Assembly (NCBI GenBank): GCA_022706865.1
Contig: JAKJBT010000067.1
Coordinates: 1-9,177 of the forward strand
Length of the DNA: 9,177 nt
Direction: 5' to 3'
From: Bacillota bacterium
GTDB lineage: Bacteria; Bacillota_A; Clostridia; Lutisporales; Lutisporaceae
Every line of letters starts with the position of its first letter. Within the stretch, counting starts at the first letter, position 1. Under the pieces are notes generated by a model. The model searched no databases. It was not told where the DNA came from and saw only the letters and a list, made by a program, of their open reading frames with translations. Shown here one piece after another: positions 1 through 6,067 of this stretch. The translations under genes and the position numbers were made by a program.

Positions 1-639
1 CCGTTCCTCTTCATGATTTGAAAGGAATCCGCATTCTACAAGGGCTCCCGGCATATTGTTGTTTTTCAGGATATACATGGAATCAGTGGCCTTTGCCTTC
101 CTTTCATTCCCTCTATCCAGCACCTTGATCAGCTCGTTCTGGATGCCCTCTGCCAGCTTCCTGGATTTTTCATCATTCTTCATATAAAAGGTCTGAGCTC
201 CAAAATATTGGGACTGAGGAAAGCTATTCAGATGTATGCTTATAAGAATATCCGCCCCGCAGCTGTTTATCAGCGCATGCCTGTTCTTAAGATCCTCGCT
301 TTTTCTTGTTATAAGTCTGTTTCCGCCTTCGGTATAAAGTCCGGAGTTATCCTCTCTTATCATAATAGCTGTGCCTCCTCCCTGCTCTATGAGCCTTCGG
401 AGCTTAAGCGCAATCTTCAAATTAATTACATCTTCTGTTATACCGCTGCTGCCCGACGCTCCCGGATCTCTTCCCCCATGCCCTGCATCTATTACAACAA
501 CAGCACTTCTTATAGGAAGGGAAAATGCCGCAGTAGTGTTTTTGCTTATAAAACCTATACTTAAGAACAATAACAATATCCATGCAAATTTGATCATATA
601 TCCGACAGCCTTGCTTCTGTCGATTATATAGAGCCTCAT
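1..639 (-). CDS. cwlD: CwlD-type N-acetylmuramoyl-L-alanine amidase, C-terminus cut by the window edge
   Basis: This is a zinc amidase of the Amidase_3 family. It removes the stem peptide from N-acetylmuramic acid, and in spore formers CwlD does this as a step towards muramic-delta-lactam in the spore cortex. I translated 213 codons with no stop before base 1; Bacillus CwlD is about 237 residues, so perhaps 25 are missing. Residues 15-31 are a hydrophobic N-terminal signal or anchor segment, consistent with export. Expected zinc ligands are visible: His54 in DAGHGG, Glu69 in GITEDVINL and His136 in SIHLNS. The catalytic Glu202 lies in GALVECGFLSN. The CwlD-like stretch GAQTFYMKNDEKSRKLAEGI supports this subfamily over vegetative amidases. 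The ATG at 639-637 is preceded by GGGGGTG. The gene lies 123 bp downstream of the flavoprotein gene and may share its transcript or have its own sporulation promoter; I could not identify one. Confidence 0.9.
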   Translation of the reverse strand, partial: MRLYIIDRSKAVGYMIKFAWILLLFLSIGFISKNTTAAFSLPIRSAVVVIDAGHGGRDPGASGSSGITEDVINLKIALKLRRLIEQGGGTAIMIREDNSGLYTEGGNRLITRKSEDLKNRHALINSCGADILISIHLNSFPQSQYFGAQTFYMKNDEKSRKLAEGIQNELIKVLDRGNERKAKATDSMYILKNNNMPGALVECGFLSNHEEER

Positions 640-665
640 TGAACACACCCCCAAATACTCCGGCT

Positions 666-705
666 TTACTTAAAGTAACTGTTCAGTTTAAGATATTCAC
701 TGAAC
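666..705. repeat. Two adjacent inverted repeats upstream of cwlD
   Basis: The 123-bp gap before cwlD contains two small inverted repeats. GTTCAGT (681-687) pairs with ACTGAAC (699-705) around an 11-nt loop. TTACTT (666-671) pairs with AAGTAA (673-678) around a single base. Neither is followed by a T-run on the minus strand, so they do not look like a terminator. They could be an operator or an RNA hairpin in the cwlD leader. The repeats are seen directly; the function is a guess. No clear sigma-A, sigma-E or sigma-G promoter was found in this gap. Confidence 0.45.
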
Positions 706-762
706 CATGTACAAAAGAACCGAAAGTATCAAGGAGTTATATGCGGAATGATTTAAATTGAT

Positions 763-1341
763 TTATGATATGCTTTCTCTCAAAAGAAGTCCTGCTTCAA
801 AAGCCTTTTGCAGAATATCCTCCCTATCTCTGACATGCCGATTATCCACATCAGAAACAAGCAGGCTACCGGCTAGTTCAACATTTATGCACTTATAAAA
901 CAGTTCAAAAACCATGACTGCACATTCAAAACGGCTTTTGCCCTCAGGCTCTCCTGCAGTACACACTATATAACCGATCCTATGTTTTTTTGATATCAGG
1001 CTGCTGTCCGTCCTGTACTTGCTTGCCCAAACAGCCTGACACCTGTCGATAAGCTTCTTCATGTGGGAAGATACTGAATAAAAGTATACCGGCGATGATG
1101 AGACCACAATATCAGCTTTATCCATAGCTTCATAAACCTGCTGCATCTCATCCTTTATAACACAGCGTCCCAGCTTGTAGCAGCTCTCGCAAGCCGTGCA
1201 GCTTTTTATGCCCTGTGAAGAAGCATATATTCTCTCTATGCTTGCTTCATTGCTTCCGATACCCTCAAGAATCTTATCGACCAGGATGTCACTGTTCTGT
1301 CTTCGTCTGTGGCTTCCATAGATAGCTAATACGTTTATCAT
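763..1341 (-). CDS. Flavodoxin-fold NAD(P)H-dependent FMN reductase family protein with an Isf-like cysteine motif
   Basis: This 192-residue protein belongs to the NADPH-dependent FMN reductase / iron-sulfur flavoprotein superfamily and is probably a cytoplasmic FMN-dependent oxidoreductase. The N-terminal beta strand and phosphate-binding loop read VLAIYGSHRRRQNSD (residues 4-18), the usual FMN-binding site. SPVYFYSVSSHMKKLIDR (83-100) is the second family signature. Cysteines 48, 51, 54 and 60 form CX2CX2CX5C, the spacing that ligates a 4Fe-4S cluster in Methanosarcina Isf. Many relatives keep similar cysteines without proof of a cluster, so the cofactor is unproven. The ATG lies 4 bp after the mazG-like stop, and AAAGGG inside the upstream gene's end is a plausible ribosome binding site, so the two genes are probably cotranscribed. 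The substrate cannot be predicted. Confidence 0.85.
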   Translation of the reverse strand: MINVLAIYGSHRRRQNSDILVDKILEGIGSNEASIERIYASSQGIKSCTACESCYKLGRCVIKDEMQQVYEAMDKADIVVSSSPVYFYSVSSHMKKLIDRCQAVWASKYRTDSSLISKKHRIGYIVCTAGEPEGKSRFECAVMVFELFYKCINVELAGSLLVSDVDNRHVRDREDILQKAFEAGLLLRESIS

Positions 1342-1345
1342 GTTG

Positions 1346-1675
1346 TTAGCCCTTTATATATCCTTTCCCTTTAAGCTTCTTAATATGACTCTCAACCTTC
1401 TCCTGTATATCTATCGAGTAGCTTTCTTCCAGCACGAACATCATTGAAACAGCCACCTGGGCCACATCCAGCAGCTCCTCGGCTATTCTGTCAACGCACT
1501 GTCTTTCTTCCATCCTGCAGCTTTCTCCGTTCAACCCTCTGTACTTTCCGATAAGCTGCGCCAGTTCGCCTGCTTCTTCCATCAGCTTAAGGGCTGTGGA
1601 CTCTATATTGGGTTTAAGGTTATTAAGCCTCGGCAGGCTGATGCTCTTGTACTGTGTAGCTTCACACTTCTCCAT
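1346..1675 (-). CDS. MazG-like nucleotide pyrophosphohydrolase family protein
   Basis: This 109-residue all-alpha protein resembles single-domain MazG-like enzymes, which hydrolyse (d)NTPs to the monophosphate and pyrophosphate using Mg2+. The split acidic motif is present: Glu34-X2-Glu37 in KLMEEAGELAQ and Glu67-X2-Asp70 in AEELLDVAQV. The linker of about 30 residues, including Cys53 and Cys60, is slightly longer than in many MazG proteins. The length fits a stand-alone domain, not the two-domain MazG of enterobacteria. The ATG at 1675-1673 has AGGGGG 8 nt upstream and lies 16 bp after the PilZ stop. The flavoprotein gene follows 4 bp downstream. The substrate is unknown; house-cleaning of damaged nucleotides is the usual family suggestion. 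The family call is firm and the activity inferred. Confidence 0.82.
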   Translation of the reverse strand: MEKCEATQYKSISLPRLNNLKPNIESTALKLMEEAGELAQLIGKYRGLNGESCRMEERQCVDRIAEELLDVAQVAVSMMFVLEESYSIDIQEKVESHIKKLKGKGYIKG

Positions 1676-1691
1676 CTATGATTCCCCCTAT

Positions 1692-2333
1692 TTATTTGAA
1701 AATACTGTCGTACAGTTCCTTTCTTTTCCGCTTGAGCTGTTCCTTGAAGACAAACATGGCTATGGCTTTCATGTCCTCAACACTCACATCTATGAACTCA
1801 CAGCCCATTTCATACTTATTCTGATTCGGCACTTCGCTGACCCTTCTCACCTTTGCGATACAGTCAACGAAATAGTTGATTTTAAGCTTGAAGCTGAAGA
1901 CCATATCAGTCGGAAAGCATAGATTTGTTTCAACCATTACTCCTCCGGCGCTGATGTTTTTTATTGTTCCCATAAAGGTTTTGCCGGACTTTGCTATTGA
2001 AACATTGTTAATCATCATGGGCCTTCCGACAAAGCCAATCTCACAATCCACCCTGTTGAATCTTCTCTTCTCTATAGTGCAAAGGTTTGCTTCCATATGC
2101 CTTTCTATCTTAATAGCATTGCCTTCCAGGAATTCAACCTTGCTGTAAAATTCAAAGACATCTGTCTCATCTATTATAAGGCACAGTATATCCCAGCCGA
2201 CTTTAAGGATCCCTATATTCTTTATACTCAATGTAATTGACTTGTCGGAAACAAACTTTATATTACCGTAAATTTCTGTTTCTGTGAAAGGTGACAGTAT
2301 TACTACAAACTGTCCCGGTTTGAACTCCTTCAT
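1692..2333 (-). CDS. PilZ-domain protein, YcgR-like two-domain architecture, probable cyclic-di-GMP receptor
   Basis: This 213-residue soluble protein has an N-terminal beta-rich domain (about 1-85) of the kind found in YcgR/YpfA-like proteins and a C-terminal PilZ domain (about 86-205). Both c-di-GMP-binding motifs are intact: RXXXR as Arg90-Arg91-Phe92-Asn93-Arg94, and (D/N)XSXXG as Asn126-Ile-Ser128-Ala-Gly130, followed by Gly131. In characterised relatives, c-di-GMP binding at these motifs changes interaction with the flagellar motor or another partner; no partner is encoded here. The C-terminal KEQLKRKRKELYDS segment is a charged helix. The ATG at 2333-2331 is preceded by GGAGGAG with 6 nt spacing. 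A strong extended -10 promoter lies about 50 bp upstream. It is the first gene of a likely operon with the mazG-like and flavoprotein genes. Confidence 0.88.
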   Translation of the reverse strand: MKEFKPGQFVVILSPFTETEIYGNIKFVSDKSITLSIKNIGILKVGWDILCLIIDETDVFEFYSKVEFLEGNAIKIERHMEANLCTIEKRRFNRVDCEIGFVGRPMMINNVSIAKSGKTFMGTIKNISAGGVMVETNLCFPTDMVFSFKLKINYFVDCIAKVRRVSEVPNQNKYEMGCEFIDVSVEDMKAIAMFVFKEQLKRKRKELYDSIFK

Positions 2334-2380
2334 CTGCTTCTCCTCCGATATGTGCAGTTATGTAAAAAGTGCTTTCTAAC

Positions 2381-2389
2381 ATTATAACA
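2381..2389 (-). promoter_or_regulatory. Extended -10 promoter of the PilZ operon
   Basis: Read on the minus strand the site is TGTTATAAT, a perfect extended -10 (TG, one base, TATAAT). The -10 hexamer is at 2386-2381. No good -35 box lies 16-18 bp upstream, which is common for extended -10 promoters. A start near 2374 gives a leader of about 40 nt ending in the GGAGGAG ribosome binding site. The promoter sits after the rpsI terminator, so the PilZ operon should be transcribed separately from the ribosomal genes. Confidence 0.7.
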
Positions 2390-2479
2390 GAAATCTGCCA
2401 ATTTCGACATTATGTTTGTGATAATTTGCAGCTATTATTATTTGTATGGAGGAATAGGTACCTCTTTCATTTTTTGACA

Positions 2480-2560
2480 AATCGGCATAAGAAAAGCCTG
2501 GCAACCCTCGCTTAACAGGCCAATCAAAGCTTGCTGCCGGGCCACGGGAATCTTTTTGCA
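2480..2560. other. Unassigned G+C-rich, fold-prone intergenic segment
   Basis: Between the rpsI terminator and the PilZ promoter lies a stretch much richer in G+C (about 34 of 56 bases at 2492-2547) than its AT-rich flanks. On the minus strand GCCTG (2520-2516) can pair with CAGGC (2500-2496), followed by TTTTCTTA, which resembles a weak second terminator. GCCGGGCCACGGG (2537-2549) is also self-complementary. AATCGGCA (2480-2487) is repeated inverted as TGCCGATT at 2609-2616, across the rpsI stop codon. No ORF of useful size is present. I compared it by eye with c-di-GMP-I, SAM-I and other riboswitch consensus sequences and found only partial resemblance. It may be a small RNA, a 3'-UTR structure or a dispersed repeat. 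Confidence 0.35.
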
Positions 2561-2564
2561 TTCA

Positions 2565-2601
2565 GAATAAAAACCTCAGAAACACTGAGTTTCTGAGGTT
2601 T
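2565..2601 (-). terminator. Intrinsic terminator of the rplM-rpsI operon
   Basis: AAACCTCAGAAA (2571-2582) and TTTCTGAGGTTT (2590-2601) form a perfect 12-bp stem with a 7-nt loop. On the minus strand the stem ends in TTTTT, then ATT, giving a usable U-tract. On the plus strand the stem is followed by GTAAATTTG, so it works for the rpsI direction only. It begins 13 bp after the rpsI stop codon. Confidence 0.9.
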
Positions 2602-2614
2602 GTAAATTTGCCGA

Positions 2615-3010
2615 TTATCTCTTTGAGAACTGCGGAGCTCTTCTTGCTTTTTTGAGCCCGTATTTCTTTCTTTCCTTCATTCTAGGATCTCTTGTAAGGA
2701 ATCCTGCTTTCTTGAGCATAGGCCTGAGAGTCTCGTCCGCTTCTAAAAGCGCTCTCGAAATACCATGCCTTATGGCTCCGGCCTGGCCTGTAAAGCCACC
2801 GCCGATAACATTTACCAATACATTGAATTTTGAAAGGGTATCCGTAAGAACCAGAGGCTGTCGCACAATAAGCTTCAATGTCTCTAATCCGAAATAGTCA
2901 TCTATATCTCTATCATTAATTACTATTTTACCTTCTCCGGGAACCAGCCTGACTCTAGCAACAGACTGCTTTCTTCTTCCTGTTCCAAAATACTGAACTT
3001 TCTTCGCCAC
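2615..3010 (-). CDS. rpsI: 30S ribosomal protein uS9 (S9)
   Basis: Complete 131-residue uS9, a component of the head of the small ribosomal subunit. The N-terminal [18 protein letters not shown] (8-25) and central [19 protein letters not shown] (70-88) are family hallmarks. The C-terminus [12 protein letters not shown] is the basic tail whose last arginine contacts P-site tRNA. Translation begins at GTG (3010-3008), not ATG. The choice is fixed by AAAGGAGG 8 nt upstream and by the protein starting at the usual family position. It follows rplM by 21 bp, as in nearly all bacteria, and ends in a strong terminator. Confidence 0.98.
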   Translation of the reverse strand: MAKKVQYFGTGRRKQSVARVRLVPGEGKIVINDRDIDDYFGLETLKLIVRQPLVLTDTLSKFNVLVNVIGGGFTGQAGAIRHGISRALLEADETLRPMLKKAGFLTRDPRMKERKKYGLKKARRAPQFSKR

Positions 3011-3031
3011 AGTTACTTCCTCCTTTCAAAC

Positions 3032-3466
3032 CTATATGTCCAGTTCAAGAGCTTCCGGCATCTGAGCTGCGTTTTCATGTTCGGCGCCTTTATAAACTCT
3101 TAACTTTTTAAGCATTTTTCTGCCCAAGCTGTTTTTAGGAAGCATGCCTTTAACTGCTTCATATACGGCTTTGTCAGACTGTTCAGCCATGAACTTTCTG
3201 TATGGAGTCTCCTTCATACTGCCGACACGGGTTGTTACTGTCCTGTGCATCTTCTGGTCAAGCTTCTTGCCTGTAAGAACAACCTTGTCGCAATTTATAA
3301 CTATTACGTGATCGCCCGTATCAATATGAGGCGTATAAATCGGTTTATTCTTTCCGGTTAATATCTTTGCAACTTCACTTGCAAGTCTTCCGAGAACCTT
3401 ATCGGTTGCATCAACTACATACCATTTTCTCTGAATCTCATCGACCTTTGGTATATATGACTTCAT
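3032..3466 (-). CDS. rplM: 50S ribosomal protein uL13 (L13)
   Basis: Complete uL13 of 144 residues, an early-assembling protein of the large subunit. Recognisable segments are [18 protein letters not shown] (13-30), [13 protein letters not shown] (44-56) and [19 protein letters not shown] (104-122). An open frame continues upstream to an ATG at 3511, but I place the start at the ATG at 3466-3464. AAGGAG sits 8 nt before that codon and would encode part of the upstream extension, and family members begin at MKSY or similar. It is cotranscribed with rpsI from the promoter at 3671-3643, through a leader of about 170 nt. Confidence 0.97.
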   Translation of the reverse strand: MKSYIPKVDEIQRKWYVVDATDKVLGRLASEVAKILTGKNKPIYTPHIDTGDHVIVINCDKVVLTGKKLDQKMHRTVTTRVGSMKETPYRKFMAEQSDKAVYEAVKGMLPKNSLGRKMLKKLRVYKGAEHENAAQMPEALELDI

Positions 3467-3636
3467 CCTTTTCACTCCTTGTATGGTATTTATAATAGAT
3501 ATGAATCTCACAGTCCGCTATTGTGTCCCACATTCACAAAAGCCAGCCGCTGATCCGCTCAATAAGAGCTTAGCATTATTTTCTTATAATAAACATGCTG
3601 CAAGTGATTCGGGGCTATGAACCACATTTTGCAACA
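3467..3636 (-). promoter_or_regulatory. Long structured 5' leader of rplM, candidate L13 leader
   Basis: The predicted transcript carries about 170 nt before rplM. Near its 3' end a 5-bp helix (3532-3536 with 3502-3506) encloses a stretch with two mutually exclusive pairings. In one, TGTG (3532-3529) pairs with CACA (3525-3522). In the other, that CACA pairs with TGTG (3512-3509). Upstream, GCTC/GAGC forms a small hairpin. Firmicutes are known to carry a conserved autoregulatory L13 leader at exactly this position. The placement is right, but I could not match the family consensus base by base, so identity is inferred. Confidence 0.5.
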
Positions 3637-3642
3637 TATAAT

Positions 3643-3671
3643 ATTTTAATACATTGAACCACGCGTGTCAA
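3643..3671 (-). promoter_or_regulatory. Sigma-A promoter of rplM-rpsI
   Basis: On the minus strand a perfect -35 TTGACA (3671-3666) is followed by a 17-bp spacer and TAAAAT (3648-3643), one mismatch from the -10 consensus. The predicted start is near 3636. The -35 box includes the truA stop codon (3670-3668). The 8-mer GTGGTTCA occurs in the spacer (3662-3655) and again just after the start (3625-3618); this may be chance. Confidence 0.8.
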
Positions 3672-4417
3672 GGAAAATCGTAGTATACTTCTTCCAAATA
3701 CAATCCTTGTGCCGGAACGGTCACACCGGCTCTTTCCCTGTCCTTTGACATTATGATGTCCTTCACATCCTCCGGATTGATTTTGCCAATTCCGGTATAT
3801 AACAAGGTGCCTGTTATTATACGAATCATATTGTACAAAAATCCGTTACCCTTGTAAATAAAGCGGATTAATTCCTCTTCCTGCTCTATGGATACATCAT
3901 ATATGGTTCTGACAGTATTGGAAACCTTGCTGCCTGCTGCCATAAACCCGGAAAAATCATAAGTGCCTATAAAAGCTTCTGCCGCAGTCTTTATCCTGCT
4001 TATATCTAATCTTTCACAATAGTTGACATGATATGCATGATTTCTAAGAAGAGCAGACGGAAATCTGCTGTTTATAACAAGATAACTGTACTTTTTTCCA
4101 ACAGCACTAAATCTTGCATGAAAATCAAGGGGCACTTCTCCCGATTCCTTTATAACAATGTCTTCCGGCAGCTTGTTGTTCAAAGCATAAGCAAACTTCT
4201 CGGGAGGTATGGAACTTTCCGTAATAAAGCTTGCCACCTGCCCTCTGGCATGAACTCCGGCATCCGTCCTGCCGGAGCCATTTATGCTTATTGTCTCACC
4301 GGTTACGGCAAGCAAAGCCTTCTCAATCTCAGCCTGAATAGAAGGCCCATTCTCCTGGACCTGCCATCCGCAATAATTCGTCCCGTCATATTCGATAACT
4401 AATTTTATGTTTCTCAT
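3668..4417 (-). CDS. truA: tRNA pseudouridine(38-40) synthase TruA
   Basis: Complete 249-residue TruA. The enzyme isomerises uridines 38, 39 and 40 in the anticodon arm of many tRNAs. The N-terminal YDGTNYCGWQ (10-19) and the catalytic motif GSGRTDAGVHARGQ (47-60), with nucleophile Asp52, are intact. The conserved Tyr110 is in KKYSY, GTYDFSGF is at 151-158, and FLYNMIRIITGTL (193-205) forms the C-terminal conserved core. The ATG is 3 bp after the ecfT stop, so translation is probably coupled; a weak TGGAG lies inside the end of ecfT. No terminator follows; the promoter of rplM starts within its stop codon. TruA after ecfT is the normal Firmicutes order. Confidence 0.97.
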   Translation of the reverse strand: MRNIKLVIEYDGTNYCGWQVQENGPSIQAEIEKALLAVTGETISINGSGRTDAGVHARGQVASFITESSIPPEKFAYALNNKLPEDIVIKESGEVPLDFHARFSAVGKKYSYLVINSRFPSALLRNHAYHVNYCERLDISRIKTAAEAFIGTYDFSGFMAAGSKVSNTVRTIYDVSIEQEEELIRFIYKGNGFLYNMIRIITGTLLYTGIGKINPEDVKDIIMSKDRERAGVTVPAQGLYLEEVYYDFP

Positions 4418-4420
4418 AGT

Positions 4421-5212
4421 TTATCGACTCCATATCACCAGAAAGCAAAACGCTGCTACAATCATCATGGCACTGTAATCTCTGAACTCCAGCTTCAACT
4501 GCTTCATTCTCGTCCTTTTCTCGCCGCCCCTGTAGCACCTTGCCTCCATTGCCAGAGCAAGCTCATCGGCTCTCCTGAATGCGCTGATGAATAATGGTAC
4601 CAACAGCGGAACCATTGCTTTAGCCCGATTTATCAGATTGCCCGTCTCAAAATCCGCACCTCTTGCCATTTGTGCCTTCATAATCTTGTCTGTTTCCTCA
4701 AGAAGCGTAGGAATAAACCTCAAGGCAATGGTCATCATCATGGCCAGCTCATGAGCAGGTACTCCGATTCTCTTTAATGGACTCAGCAGCTTCTCAATGC
4801 CATCGGTTAAAGCTATCGGCGATGTTGTCAGAGTCAAAAGAGAGGCTCCGGTTATGAGGAATATCAGCCTCAGTCCCATAAACCCCGCCTGATACAAGCC
4901 TTCCCTGGTGATTGAAAGCCCCCAGAGCCTGTATATTACTTCCCCTTGTGTCATAAAAGCATTCAGCACTACTGTCAGTAAAATTATCACAATCAGAGGC
5001 TTCAAGCCCTTGACAATAAACTTCAGTGATATCTTTGAAAGTCCAATGGCCAAACCCATGAACGCAACAATATAAAGGTAAGAAAAGTAATTCCCGACAA
5101 AAAACAATAATGTTATAAAGACAAATGTTATGATTATTTTTATCCTGGGATCCAGGTTATGGACGGTCGTATCTCCGGGAATATATTGTCCTATTGTAAT
5201 GTCCTTAATCAT
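4421..5212 (-). CDS. ecfT: ECF transporter transmembrane subunit EcfT
   Basis: Complete 263-residue EcfT, the membrane scaffold of energy-coupling factor transporters. It links the two ATPases to exchangeable vitamin-binding S components. The N-terminus GQYIPGDTTVHNLDPRIK (8-25) is the family signature. Hydrophobic segments are visible at about 26-40, 42-58, 68-86, 111-130 and 247-261. The coupling-helix motifs are Ala183-Arg184-Gly185 in MARGADF and Ala224-Arg225-Cys226 in EARCYRGG. It starts 6 bp after ecfA2, with AGAGG overlapping the ecfA2 stop. No S component is encoded here, as expected for the group II type, where S genes are scattered in the genome. Confidence 0.95.
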   Translation of the reverse strand: MIKDITIGQYIPGDTTVHNLDPRIKIIITFVFITLLFFVGNYFSYLYIVAFMGLAIGLSKISLKFIVKGLKPLIVIILLTVVLNAFMTQGEVIYRLWGLSITREGLYQAGFMGLRLIFLITGASLLTLTTSPIALTDGIEKLLSPLKRIGVPAHELAMMMTIALRFIPTLLEETDKIMKAQMARGADFETGNLINRAKAMVPLLVPLFISAFRRADELALAMEARCYRGGEKRTRMKQLKLEFRDYSAMMIVAAFCFLVIWSR

Positions 5213-5218
5213 GTTCTA

Positions 5219-6067
5219 TTACCTCTTAAAAAGCCTTAACAGCTCATTTTTTGCTTCATCTATATTTATGCAATCAGCAATGGGATACCCCTTTTTTCTT
5301 AGTTCTCTTACCAAATATGTCACTTGAGGAACACCCAGCCCGATTTTTTCCAAGGTTTCTGCTTCCTTGAAAACATTTCTTGGCGTATCAAAGTATGCTA
5401 TTTTGCCTTTATTCATAACTAATACCTTGTCCACCAGGTTAGCAATATCTTCCATGCTGTGGGATACCAGCACTACTGTTATTTTCTGCTGCTCATGCAG
5501 CGTCTTGAACCCCCTGAGTATCTCGTCCCTTCCCTTGGGGTCCAGACCTGCGGCAGGTTCATCCAATATCAGCACTTTTGGTTCCATCGCCAGTACTCCG
5601 GCTATTGCAACCCTTCTCTTTTGACCTCCGCTGAGTTCAAAGGGTGAGACATTGCTTATGCTGTCAAAATCCAATCCTACAAGCCCAATTGCTTTACGAA
5701 CTCTTGCATCAACCTCATCTTCACTTAAACCCAGGTTCCGAGGGCCGTAAGCCACATCTTTATACACCGTCTCTTCAAAAAGCTGGTACTCGGGGTATTG
5801 GAAAACCAAACCTACCTTCTGCCTGACTTTCTTCATCTGTATTTCCTTGGAGCCCAGTTCTTCCCCATCGATGAATACTTTTCCGCTGCTGGGCTTCAAT
5901 AGTCCGTTTAAATGCTGTATGAGTGTCGACTTCCCTGAGCCGGTATGACCGATAAGGCCTATAAATTCCCCGTCTTGTATTTCAAAGCTTATATTATCTA
6001 TTGCAACATGTTCGAATACAGAGTCTTTCATATATATATGGGTAAGATTCTCTACTTTAACCGGCAT
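5219..6067 (-). CDS. ecfA2: ECF transporter ATP-binding subunit EcfA2
   Basis: Complete 282-residue ABC ATPase, one half of the EcfA1/EcfA2 heterodimer that powers vitamin uptake. Walker A is GHTGSGKST (40-48), the Q-loop glutamine is Gln90 in [13 protein letters not shown], the signature is LSGGQ (145-149), and Walker B is LILDEP with catalytic Glu170. The switch histidine is His203 in [18 protein letters not shown] and [13 protein letters not shown] point to EcfA2, not EcfA1. The ATG lies 16 bp inside the end of ecfA1, so its translation should depend on that gene. The start is marked only by a G-rich GGTGGTGGAG close to the ATG. Confidence 0.95.
   Translation of the reverse strand: MPVKVENLTHIYMKDSVFEHVAIDNISFEIQDGEFIGLIGHTGSGKSTLIQHLNGLLKPSSGKVFIDGEELGSKEIQMKKVRQKVGLVFQYPEYQLFEETVYKDVAYGPRNLGLSEDEVDARVRKAIGLVGLDFDSISNVSPFELSGGQKRRVAIAGVLAMEPKVLILDEPAAGLDPKGRDEILRGFKTLHEQQKITVVLVSHSMEDIANLVDKVLVMNKGKIAYFDTPRNVFKEAETLEKIGLGVPQVTYLVRELRKKGYPIADCINIDEAKNELLRLFKR

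Noticed and set aside
208..631. Plus-strand open frames across the first 640 bases
   Set aside because: They are shadows of cwlD, whose minus-strand frame carries all catalytic motifs.
691..720. Possible sigma-G promoter (TGAATA as -35) before cwlD
   Set aside because: The -10 position matches only about three of five expected bases, so it is not better than chance.
2474..2502. Plus-strand TTGACA as a promoter for a small RNA over the G+C-rich segment
   Set aside because: No -10-like hexamer stands 16-18 bp downstream (CCTGGC there), and no plus-strand gene follows.
2480..2560. Candidate c-di-GMP-I or SAM-I riboswitch upstream of the PilZ gene
   Set aside because: The minus strand has GGGTTGCC and the plus strand GCCTGGCAACC, which echo parts of these classes. 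The required core sequences (GGACGCAAAGC for c-di-GMP-I, the AGAGAGG/GGGACTGGCCC side for SAM-I) are absent, and the segment precedes the PilZ promoter.
2652..2897. Plus-strand open frame of 81 codons over rpsI
   Set aside because: Antisense to a fully conserved ribosomal protein, with no recognisable ribosome binding site or domain.
3467..3511. N-terminal extension of L13 by 15 residues from an ATG at 3511
   Set aside because: The ribosome binding site AAGGAG lies inside the extension, and family members begin at the ATG at 3466.
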